Part shown: positions 1 to 5,039 of the stretch, one piece after another | Numbering within the stretch: the stretch's first letter is position 1 | Layout: each line of letters starts with the position of its first letter | Origin: Rubrobacteraceae bacterium | GTDB taxonomy: Bacteria > Actinomycetota > Rubrobacteria > Rubrobacterales > Rubrobacteraceae | Direction: 5' to 3' | DNA length: 5,039 nucleotides | Assembly (NCBI GenBank): GCA_021156345.1 | Contig: JAJNDJ010000266.1 | Location: 1-5,039 of the forward strand | Made by a program: the position numbers and the translations under genes | Notes under the pieces: generated by a model | The model's input: only the letters and a program-made list of their open reading frames with translations | What the model was told of the DNA's origin: nothing | Databases searched by the model: none

Positions 1-743
1 TTGCCGCCGGCCATCAGCTTCTCCAGCTCGGCCATGCTCACCTCGCCCTTCTCGTAGGAGCCCAGACTGTGTCCGTGACTGAGCACCGTGTATCGGTCGC
101 CGATGACGTAGGCGTGGTGCACGCTGTGGGTGATAAAGACCACCCCGATACCCTGCTGACGGGTGCGGTTGATGTAACGCAGGACCATCGCCGACTGCTT
201 CACCCCCAAGGCGCTCGTGGGCTCGTCGAGGATCAGGATCTTTGCCCCGAAGTACACGGCGCGGGCTATCGCTACCGACTGCCTCTCACCGCCCGAGAGC
301 GTGGAGACCGGCTGGGTGGTGTCGCGAAGGGTGATGCCGATCTTGTCCAGCTCCTCGCGGGTTATGCGGTCGGCCTTCTTCACGTCGAAGCGTTTGAACG
401 GTCCCACGCCCGTCGTGGGTTCGCGCCCGATGAAGAAGTTGCGTGAGATACCCATCAGCGGGATCATCGCCAGGTCCTGAAAGACCGTGGCTATCCCGCG
501 ATCTATGGCGTCCCGCGGCGAGTCGAAGCGAACCTCCTCGCCATCCAGCGCCATGGCGCCCTTGGTGGGCTGGTGGACCCCGGAGAAGATCTTGATCAGG
601 GTGGACTTGCCGGCCCCGTTATCGCCGAGCAGGCATGTGACCTGCCCGGCCTTGACGTCCATGGAGATGTCCTCCAGAGCAATGACGCGCCCGAAGTACT
701 TCGAGACGCCTCTCGCTTCCATGAGGGGTGTGTCGTTCGCCAT
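1..743 (-). CDS. Sugar ABC transporter ATP-binding protein, single nucleotide-binding domain (3' end beyond window)
   Basis: This is the cytoplasmic ATPase that would power the CUT2-type sugar importer encoded just upstream. The frame is open from the ATG at 743 to the left edge, giving 247 visible residues. It shows every ABC hallmark: Walker [10 protein letters not shown] (40-48), Q-loop Gln89 in VFQD, signature LSGGERQ (149-155), Walker B ILILDEP (169-175) and switch His206 in FITHS. The D-loop reads SALG rather than SALD, which I recall as normal for the single-domain ATPases paired with sugar permeases. Family members are about 250-265 residues, so only a short C-terminal tail is missing. 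It has one ATPase domain, unlike the double-domain RbsA. The start at 743 has GGAGG at 751-755 with a 7-base spacer. ATG 746 is in frame and would give an ATGA overlap with the permease stop, but its spacer is only 4 bases. Function is secure; the transported sugar is unknown. Confidence 0.93.
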   Translation of the reverse strand, partial: MANDTPLMEARGVSKYFGRVIALEDISMDVKAGQVTCLLGDNGAGKSTLIKIFSGVHQPTKGAMALDGEEVRFDSPRDAIDRGIATVFQDLAMIPLMGISRNFFIGREPTTGVGPFKRFDVKKADRITREELDKIGITLRDTTQPVSTLSGGERQSVAIARAVYFGAKILILDEPTSALGVKQSAMVLRYINRTRQQGIGVVFITHSVHHAYVIGDRYTVLSHGHSLGSYEKGEVSMAELEKLMAGG

Positions 744-1518
744 CATCGTGCCTCCGCTGCTCGCCTACGGATAACGTTGTTGAACATCACGGCGATGAGC
801 AGCATCACGCCGACGAAGACCTGGAACCAGTCCGTACTCACGCCGGTGAAGAAGATGCCCTGCTGCACCATGCCAAAGATGAGCGCCCCGAAGAGCGCGC
901 CGATCACCGAGCCGTAGCCTCCGGTCAGGAGCACCCCGCCGATGACCGCGGCCGCGATGGCCTGAAGCTCCAGAAGTGTGCCGCGCAGAACGTCGGCGGA
1001 ACCTGCGTCCAAGACCTGTATGGTGGCAAGCAGCGCCGCCGAGGCAGCGGTGCACATGAAGAGCGTGATCTTTACCCTACTGACCGGCACGCCGACGTTG
1101 CGGGCGGCGTTGGCGTCTCCTCCGGCCCCGAAGATCCAGTTTCCGAACACGGTTCTCTGCAACACGTAGGTGCCCAGCAGGCGAGCAGCACGCCCACCAG
1201 CAGCGGCAAGCCGTACTCAGACACCGATATAGCGATGATCATGCCCGCAGCGCCGACCATCGATCCCACGGAGAGATCGAACTCCCCGGCTATCATCAAC
1301 AGCGCGACGGGAACGGCGACGATGCCGAGCTGCGCCGCCACCTCGAGGTAGCTCGCTGCGCCTGCCGTGGTGAGGAATCCGTAATCCCCCGCCACGACGG
1401 CGAAAAACGCGAACACCAGTATGGATCCGGCGACGGCAGCCAGCTCCGGCCGGGTCAGTAATCTCCTCAAGGCGCCTACGTCGCGGACCGGCTTGCCCCC
1501 TGTAGCTGATTGTGCCAT
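743..1518 (-). pseudogene. RbsC-type sugar ABC permease, broken by internal deletion/frameshift
   Basis: This should be the membrane channel of the sugar importer, but it sits in two frames. The first runs from ATG 1518 and encodes about 113 plausible residues: a TM helix near residues 26-44, then a hydrophobic stretch holding the motif EFDLSVGS (79-86), typical of BPD_transp_2 permeases. From about 1182 this frame turns into Cys/Pro/Ser-rich non-membrane sequence and stops at 1072. The second frame becomes sensible around 1165-1180, beginning [11 protein letters not shown], then continues through [14 protein letters not shown], a helix, the [12 protein letters not shown] block and a final helix, ending with TGA at 743-745. 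Together they give about 258 residues; complete relatives have about 330-360. The missing part is the middle, including the conserved stretch after the fourth helix. The loss is therefore a deletion of roughly 80-110 codons that is not a multiple of three. No ribosome binding site precedes GTG 1165, so a separate second protein is unlikely. Confidence 0.85.
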
Positions 1519-1530
1519 CTCTGAGTCACA

Positions 1531-1537
1531 CCTCCTT
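1531..1537 (-). promoter_or_regulatory. Ribosome binding site of the permease gene
   Basis: The minus strand reads AAGGAGG, continuing into GTG, a very strong match to the 16S anti-Shine-Dalgarno. The distance from GGAGG to ATG 1518 is 12 bases, somewhat long, but there is no in-frame start nearer. It lies in the only true gap in the operon (1519-1551, 33 bases), which shows no hairpin or terminator. Confidence 0.7.
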
Positions 1538-1551
1538 AAACGTGTATGGCC

Positions 1552-2595
1552 TCAACGTACTCCCTGCTTGGTCAGCTCGATGACGTCCTCCGCCTCTTTC
1601 TGGGTCACGAACCTTGGACCCGTGGCCACCTCATTGACGGGCGTAACTCCGTACTGAGCGTAGGTGGTCAAGAAGACGACCGGCAGGTACCCTTGCAAGA
1701 ACTGCTGCTGATCAATGGCGAACAGTATCTTGCCGTCGCGGACGGCATTGAGGACCTGCGGCGCCAGGTCGAAGGTGGCGAACATTAGGTCCTCGTTGCC
1801 ACCAGACTCAAGGGCCTGCAAGGCTGGTAGAGCTCCCTGGGGACCGAGCGTCAGCATGCCGTCCAGATCGGGGTCATTCCGGAGTGCCGTCTTGATCGAG
1901 TTCTCCGCGGCTGTCGGATCGACGCCTTGCACCGCGAGCTCTCTAACGTTACCGCCTAGCCCTTCTGTAAAGCCCGCGCATCTCTCCTCTAGGGCGACGT
2001 TACCCTGTTCCTGGTTTACACACAGAGCATTCTGAACGCCCTCCTCCGCCATGCGTTTTCCGGCCTCAAGACCGGCGTCGAACTCCGTCTGGCCTACGTA
2101 GGTGATCGCACCCACTTCCTCCCAAAGCGGTTGTCCTGTATTCAACACCACGACGGGTATGCCTTCGTTGGCCGCTTCGCGAGCGGAACCTGCCAGTGCG
2201 TCCGGATCTACAATCGTCATAGCGATTCCACTGGGCTGCGAGGCGATGGCAGCATCCATATTCCTTTGTATATCCACAACGTTAAAGCGTTCTGGGGCAC
2301 GGTAGTCGACGGTCACGCCCATGTCACTCGCAGCCTGATCGGTGCCGGTTTTCACCACCGACCAGAACGGATCCGCGGCCGTCCCATGAGTCACCATAAC
2401 GATACGGATGTCCCCGCGGGGCATCAGCCCTTCCGGCCCACCGCCCTGGCCGCCTCCCTGCTCCTCGCCGCAACCGGCGACCCCGAACAGCGTTGCGCCG
2501 GCAATGCCGACGCCCCCCGCCTTCAGGAAGTCCCTGCGGCTAAACCTTCTGTCGGCCATAGAGCCCCCTCCGTTTCCTTCGCTTTCCCTGCTCAC
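1552..2595 (-). CDS. Sugar-binding lipoprotein of an ABC importer, Tat-exported (Peripla_BP_4/RbsB type)
   Basis: This is the extracytoplasmic solute receptor that would deliver a sugar or cyclitol to the permease. Two starts are possible: GTG 2595 (347 aa, AAAGGAGG 7 bases upstream) or ATG 2559 (335 aa, GGAGGGGG upstream). Numbering from ATG 2559, the protein opens with a twin-arginine motif SRRDFLK (7-13), a hydrophobic segment and lipobox VAGC (Cys30), so it is probably a Tat-exported, lipid-anchored protein. A Gly/Gln linker (31-44) precedes the two-lobed binding domain. Likely ligand contacts, by analogy with RbsB, are the DPFW aromatic patch (63-66), Asp118, Arg193, Asp264 and Gln284-286. 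Cys180 and Cys194 could form a disulfide. Its upstream neighbour has no stop codon, so the same frame continues unbroken from 3372. I treat it as a separate protein because an internal Tat signal and lipobox would not work. The ligand cannot be assigned. Confidence 0.88.
   Translation of the reverse strand: MSRESEGNGGGSMADRRFSRRDFLKAGGVGIAGATLFGVAGCGEEQGGGQGGGPEGLMPRGDIRIVMVTHGTAADPFWSVVKTGTDQAASDMGVTVDYRAPERFNVVDIQRNMDAAIASQPSGIAMTIVDPDALAGSAREAANEGIPVVVLNTGQPLWEEVGAITYVGQTEFDAGLEAGKRMAEEGVQNALCVNQEQGNVALEERCAGFTEGLGGNVRELAVQGVDPTAAENSIKTALRNDPDLDGMLTLGPQGALPALQALESGGNEDLMFATFDLAPQVLNAVRDGKILFAIDQQQFLQGYLPVVFLTTYAQYGVTPVNEVATGPRFVTQKEAEDVIELTKQGVR
2564..2571 (-). promoter_or_regulatory. Second candidate ribosome binding site for the binding-protein gene (ATG 2559)
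   Basis: GGAGGGGG lies just upstream of ATG 2559, with 7 bases from GGAGG to the start. From this ATG the Tat signal begins MADRRFSRRDF, a natural N-terminus. It competes with the GTG 2595 site; the sequence alone does not decide between them. Confidence 0.5.
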
Positions 2596-3372
2596 GCTAG
2601 CGCCTCCTTTCCAGCCCGAGGTATACGCCTCGAGCCCGACGGTCCCGGTGTAGCCGATGCGCTGGAGTGCGAGGGTAACGGCCGGATAGTAGATCTCACC
2701 TGTGCCCGGCTCACAGCGCCCCGGCACGTCGGCCACCTGCACCTCACCGATCGCCTGACCCGCCCGCTCGACCAGGGCGACGAGGTTTCCCTCGCCGATC
2801 TGGGCGTGGTAGAGGTCCAGCATCATCCGCACGTGCGGGCTGTCGACCGCCTCGACGAGCGCCAGGGTGTCCTTGGCCCGGGCAAGGGGCACCCCGGGAT
2901 GGTCGAGCATCGTGTTGAGGTTTTCGAGGCAGTACGTGACCCCGGCCCGTTCGCCGAGCTCGGCCAGCTGTTCTAACGTGCGCTGGGCGGTGAGCCACAT
3001 CTCGCCGCTGACCCGGAACATCGGCTTGGCAGCCTTGCCCTCGACGAGCTCTGCGGGGTGTACGACCAGGCGTCGGCAGCCCAGCTCGGCAGCCACGTCC
3101 AGCGTCTGCTCTGCTGTCTTCAACAGGACCTTCGCGGCGTCGGACTCGACGATGTTGCCGTGGACGTAGCCGGTCATGGAGGAGAAGGTCGCGCCCGAGT
3201 TCGCCAGTGCCTTGATGTCCTTGTCCTGCCAGCTCCACATCTCCATGGCGAAGCCGAGATCGGAGATCCGGCGCACCCGTTCCTCGAACGGCAGGTCCAG
3301 GAACACCATCTCGGCGGAAACGGCCAGTGGGAACGCTGGCTCGAGCGATGGTGTGCGGGTTTGGCGCATCAT
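2596..3372 (-). CDS. Hydroxypyruvate isomerase-like TIM-barrel protein, lacking its own stop codon
   Basis: This is a cytoplasmic metal-dependent sugar isomerase/epimerase of the AP-endonuclease-2 TIM-barrel fold. It resembles E. coli Hyi, which interconverts hydroxypyruvate and tartronate semialdehyde. Numbering from ATG 3372, the expected metal ligands are all present: Glu150 (CLEN), Asp186 (MLDLYH), Gln212 (VQVAD) and Glu248 (GLEA). The Hyi signature VPGRxEPGTGEI is at 216-227. The start is well supported: GGAGG 7 bases upstream and an ATGA overlap with the dehydrogenase stop. The fold is intact to about residue 253, but the usual final helix, roughly 10-15 residues, is absent. The frame meets no stop and runs on into the binding protein; I end it at the base before GTG 2595 for convenience. 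Next to IolE-like and dehydrogenase genes it may act on a keto-sugar rather than hydroxypyruvate; an inosose isomerase (IolI-like) role is an alternative. Confidence 0.82.
2603..2610 (-). promoter_or_regulatory. Ribosome binding site for the binding-protein gene (GTG 2595)
   Basis: The minus strand reads AAAGGAGG, ending 7 bases before GTG 2595, an ideal arrangement. The GTG is followed by A, so an out-of-frame TGA (2592-2594) overlaps it as GTGA, the same coupling geometry seen at 4409-4412. The site lies inside what reads as the tail of the preceding TIM-barrel gene, which argues for independent initiation of the binding protein. Confidence 0.6.
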
Positions 3373-4412
3373 TTCTCGACCTCCTCGCGCCGGACCGGTC
3401 TTCCCGTCCGCACAGACTCGATGGCGGCCAGCGCGATCGCAAGAGCAGATCTGGCGTCCTCGCCGGTGCAGTCCGGTCCGGTCCCGTTGCGGACACAGTC
3501 GACGAAGTGTGCGAGCTCGCCGGTGTAGGCATCGTAGAACAGGTCGACGTTGCGGCGGACGGTGTCGTGGACCACACCCTTCTCACCGTAGAAGGTTGTG
3601 CTCCTCATCCGGCGCACATCGCCAGCCGTCACCATTCCGGCGGATCCGAAGACTTCGCCGCGCACGTGGTAGCCGTAGACCGCCTGGAAGCTGGCCTCGG
3701 CTGTTGCCATGGCGCCGTTGTCGAAGCGCACCATCACCATCGCGGTGTCGAGCAGACCGCGGTCTTTCCAATCCGGGCGCACCAGAGCGTCAGCCATGGC
3801 GTAAACCTCGACCGCCCGAGCCCCGAGGTTGAGCCAGAGCAACGTGTCGAAGTCGTGGATCAGGGTCTCCAAAAAGATCGTCCACGGCTTGATGATCGAA
3901 GGGTCTGCAAGTTCAGGGTCCCGGGTAAGCGAGCGCAACAGCTGGGGCTCACCCAACTGGCCGGATGCGACGAGGTCGTAAGCGGCGCGGAAGTCGGTGG
4001 CGAATCGCCGGTTGAAACCGACCTGAAGCGGCACCCCGGCGGCGCGCGCCGCCTTGATGGCACGGTCGGCGTCGCCTAGAGTCAGCCCCATTGGCTTCTC
4101 GCAGAAGACGGCCTTGCCGACACCCGCGGCGGCCTCGATGAGGTCAGCGTGCACGGATGGGGGTGCGGCGACGACGACTGCCTGGATCGAGGGGTCCGCC
4201 AGCAACTCTGCCGGTTCGAGTGTTGCTTGCGGACAGCCCAGAGAGGCCGCCAGCCGTTCGGCGACTCCGGGGGCCGGATCGGCCACCGAGGCGAGAGTCG
4301 CTCGGGGTACCCGCCGGGCGAGGCTCTCCCCGTGGAAAGAGCCGATCCCTCCCGCCCCGATCAGACCGACCCGGACGGGCGGGGAGACCGACGCTCCGGC
4401 TACCGTGTTCAC
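3369..4412 (-). CDS. Gfo/Idh/MocA-family NAD(P)-dependent dehydrogenase (inositol 2-dehydrogenase-like)
   Basis: This is a cytoplasmic oxidoreductase that probably oxidises one hydroxyl of a sugar or cyclitol to a ketone with NAD(P)+. The 347-residue length is usual for the family. Numbering from GTG 4412: Rossmann motif GAGGIG (19-24), Asp45 after the second strand favouring NAD, catalytic Lys106 in CEKP (104-107), FNRRF (133-137), and LETLIHDFD (181-189) with catalytic His186. The residue four before that His is Glu182, where IolG and many relatives have Asp. The C-terminal alpha/beta domain extends to the end. I chose GTG 4412 because it overlaps the preceding stop as GTGA. TTG 4430 would add six residues, but neither start has a clear ribosome binding site, so translational coupling is likely. 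Its own stop overlaps the next start as ATGA. Flanking TIM-barrel genes fit a keto-sugar pathway. The family is certain; the substrate is not. Confidence 0.93.
   Translation of the reverse strand: MNTVAGASVSPPVRVGLIGAGGIGSFHGESLARRVPRATLASVADPAPGVAERLAASLGCPQATLEPAELLADPSIQAVVVAAPPSVHADLIEAAAGVGKAVFCEKPMGLTLGDADRAIKAARAAGVPLQVGFNRRFATDFRAAYDLVASGQLGEPQLLRSLTRDPELADPSIIKPWTIFLETLIHDFDTLLWLNLGARAVEVYAMADALVRPDWKDRGLLDTAMVMVRFDNGAMATAEASFQAVYGYHVRGEVFGSAGMVTAGDVRRMRSTTFYGEKGVVHDTVRRNVDLFYDAYTGELAHFVDCVRNGTGPDCTGEDARSALAIALAAIESVRTGRPVRREEVEK
3380..3386 (-). promoter_or_regulatory. Ribosome binding site of the hydroxypyruvate isomerase-like gene
   Basis: GAGGAGG on the minus strand ends 7 bases before ATG 3372, inside the last codons of the dehydrogenase. 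It settles ATG 3372 over the adjacent ATG 3369, and the ATGA overlap makes coupled translation likely. Confidence 0.75.
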
Positions 4413-5039
4413 CGGGAGCCGTCGAGGCAAGTTTCTATGAATCTCACGCTCTTGCGTACATCATTCACCGGTCCTTCTCCTTCCTCCGGCTCGTTCTCGA
4501 CCACGATGTCCTGTTCCAGCACGTACCACCTCGAATACTCTGCGCCTTCGAGCAGCTCCACCAGCCGCCCGATGTCCACGTCGCCCTCGCCCAGAGGCCG
4601 GAACGCCCCGCTCCGGGCGGCCTCTTCGAAGCCGATCTCCCTCGTCCCGAGCCGCCCGGCCACCTCCCGATCGACATCCTTGAGGTGCACGTGCTTCACG
4701 CGATCTGCGCCCTGTTCGGCGACCTCGACAGGATCGCTGCCGCCGATCACGAGGTGCCCGGTGTCTAGACACAGTCCCGTGTCACAGCCCTCAAGGAAGC
4801 GCCAAAGCTGGTCGTCGCTCTCGATCACGGTCCCGTAGTGAGAGTGCACCACGACCGTAACACCAAACCGGGAAGCGACCTCCTCTGCCCTGGAGACGTT
4901 CTCGAAGAGCTCCTTCCACGCGCGGTCGTCCAGCTCGACGATCTCCTCATAGCTCTCCGAGCCCGTGGCCGCAGCCAAGACCAGCGTGTCCGCCCCGGCG
5001 GCGGAGAAGAACTTGGCCCGACGCTCCACGAGGTTGAGT
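4409..5039 (-). CDS. IolE-like TIM-barrel dehydratase/isomerase (5' end beyond window)
   Basis: This is a metal-dependent TIM-barrel enzyme of the sugar phosphate isomerase/epimerase superfamily, closest in motif pattern to IolE, which dehydrates 2-keto-myo-inositol. About 209 residues are visible. The frame is open to the right edge, so the GTG at 5029 is probably internal: relatives have about 270-300 residues and the first barrel strands are missing. Numbering from that GTG, the active-site motifs are HSHYGTVIE (62-70), CLDTGH (87-92, metal-type Asp89 and His92), HVHLKD (113-118), PLGEGDVD (145-152) and LEQD (171-174, Glu172). These are the strand-end residues expected to bind a divalent metal and the keto-sugar. 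It ends with TGA 4409-4411, overlapping the dehydrogenase GTG by four bases, so the two are translated together. A relative acting on another keto-sugar, or a 3-keto-glycoside-cleaving TIM barrel, is also possible. Confidence 0.82.
   Translation of the reverse strand, partial: LNLVERRAKFFSAAGADTLVLAAATGSESYEEIVELDDRAWKELFENVSRAEEVASRFGVTVVVHSHYGTVIESDDQLWRFLEGCDTGLCLDTGHLVIGGSDPVEVAEQGADRVKHVHLKDVDREVAGRLGTREIGFEEAARSGAFRPLGEGDVDIGRLVELLEGAEYSRWYVLEQDIVVENEPEEGEGPVNDVRKSVRFIETCLDGSR

Larger units (their letters stand above)
1552..3372 (-). other. Continuous 606-codon reading frame joining TIM-barrel enzyme and binding protein
   Basis: From ATG 3372 to TGA 1552-1554 there is no in-frame stop, so a gene caller would report a single 606-residue protein. 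Residues 1 to about 253 are a cytosolic-type isomerase; a Ser/Gly-rich bridge (about 254-271) follows; then a complete Tat signal with lipobox begins at residue 272, followed by a periplasmic-binding fold. An export signal there cannot act as an N-terminal signal, so a working fusion is improbable. A small indel or loss of the stop codon of the upstream gene, real or from assembly, is the simpler reading. Out-of-frame stops lie exactly where a normal end would be: TAG 2597-2599 and TGA 2592-2594. Confidence 0.75.

Noticed and set aside
175..210. SALG instead of SALD in the ATPase D-loop
   Set aside because: I recall this variant as common in single-domain sugar ABC ATPases, so it is not by itself unusual or a sign of inactivity.
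743..1165. Second permease frame as an independent small membrane protein
   Set aside because: GTG 1165 has no ribosome binding site and the sequence begins in the middle of a conserved permease block, so it is the displaced C-terminal half, not a new gene.
1519..1551. Possible promoter or terminator in the 33-base gap
   Set aside because: There is no hairpin with a T-run and no recognisable -35/-10 pair; only a strong ribosome binding site is visible.
2131..2976. Long plus-strand open frame of 281 codons
   Set aside because: It lies antisense to the isomerase and binding-protein genes, has low-complexity Pro/Arg/His-rich content, no ribosome binding site and no recognisable domain. Long antisense frames are expected in GC-rich coding DNA.
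2744..3586. Minus-strand frame of 280 codons in another phase
   Set aside because: It crosses the dehydrogenase/isomerase boundary and reads as Arg/Pro/Gly-rich nonsense, while the correct phase in the same stretch carries clear enzyme motifs.
3327..4079. Plus-strand open frame of 250 codons
   Set aside because: It is fully antisense to the clear Gfo/Idh/MocA dehydrogenase and carries no family motif of its own.
4149..4838. Overlapping plus-strand frames of 203 and 229 codons
   Set aside because: They are antisense to the IolE-like gene and the dehydrogenase start; Ser/Pro/Arg-rich translations look like shadow frames.

Overview
The window is GC-rich and every gene I can support lies on the minus strand. 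Genes are packed end to end with 4-base start/stop overlaps or a gap of only 33 bases, so this is part of one operon read from right to left. GC content, a Tat-type lipoprotein signal on the binding protein and the style of the proteins suggest a high-GC actinobacterium, possibly Rubrobacter or a deep-branching relative. That placement is a recollection-based inference, not a measurement.

In transcription order the layout is as follows. (1) 4409-5039: the C-terminal two thirds of an IolE-like TIM-barrel sugar dehydratase/isomerase, cut by the right edge. (2) 3369-4412: a Gfo/Idh/MocA NAD(P)-dependent sugar or polyol dehydrogenase. (3) 2596-3372: a hydroxypyruvate-isomerase-like TIM barrel. 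(4) 1552-2595: a Tat-exported lipoprotein sugar-binding protein. (5) 743-1518: an RbsC-type ABC permease that is broken. (6) 1-743: a single-domain sugar ABC ATPase, nearly complete and cut by the left edge. No stretch longer than 33 bases lacks a gene. I see no RNA gene, insertion sequence, CRISPR array, terminator or convincing promoter.

Taken together this is a carbohydrate uptake-and-catabolism operon. A CUT2-type transporter (binding protein, permease, ATPase) would import a sugar or cyclitol. The dehydrogenase would oxidise it to a keto-sugar, and the two TIM-barrel enzymes would dehydrate or isomerise the product. Myo-inositol or a related cyclitol is the simplest guess because of the IolE-like and IolG-like genes, but the substrate cannot be read from the sequence.

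Two lesions stand out. The permease changes frame near 1165-1182 and lacks roughly 80-110 residues of its middle. The hydroxypyruvate-isomerase-like gene has no stop codon of its own and reads in frame through into the binding protein, placing a Tat/lipoprotein signal in the middle of a 606-residue reading frame. Either the operon is decaying or the assembly has small errors here; raw reads would decide.
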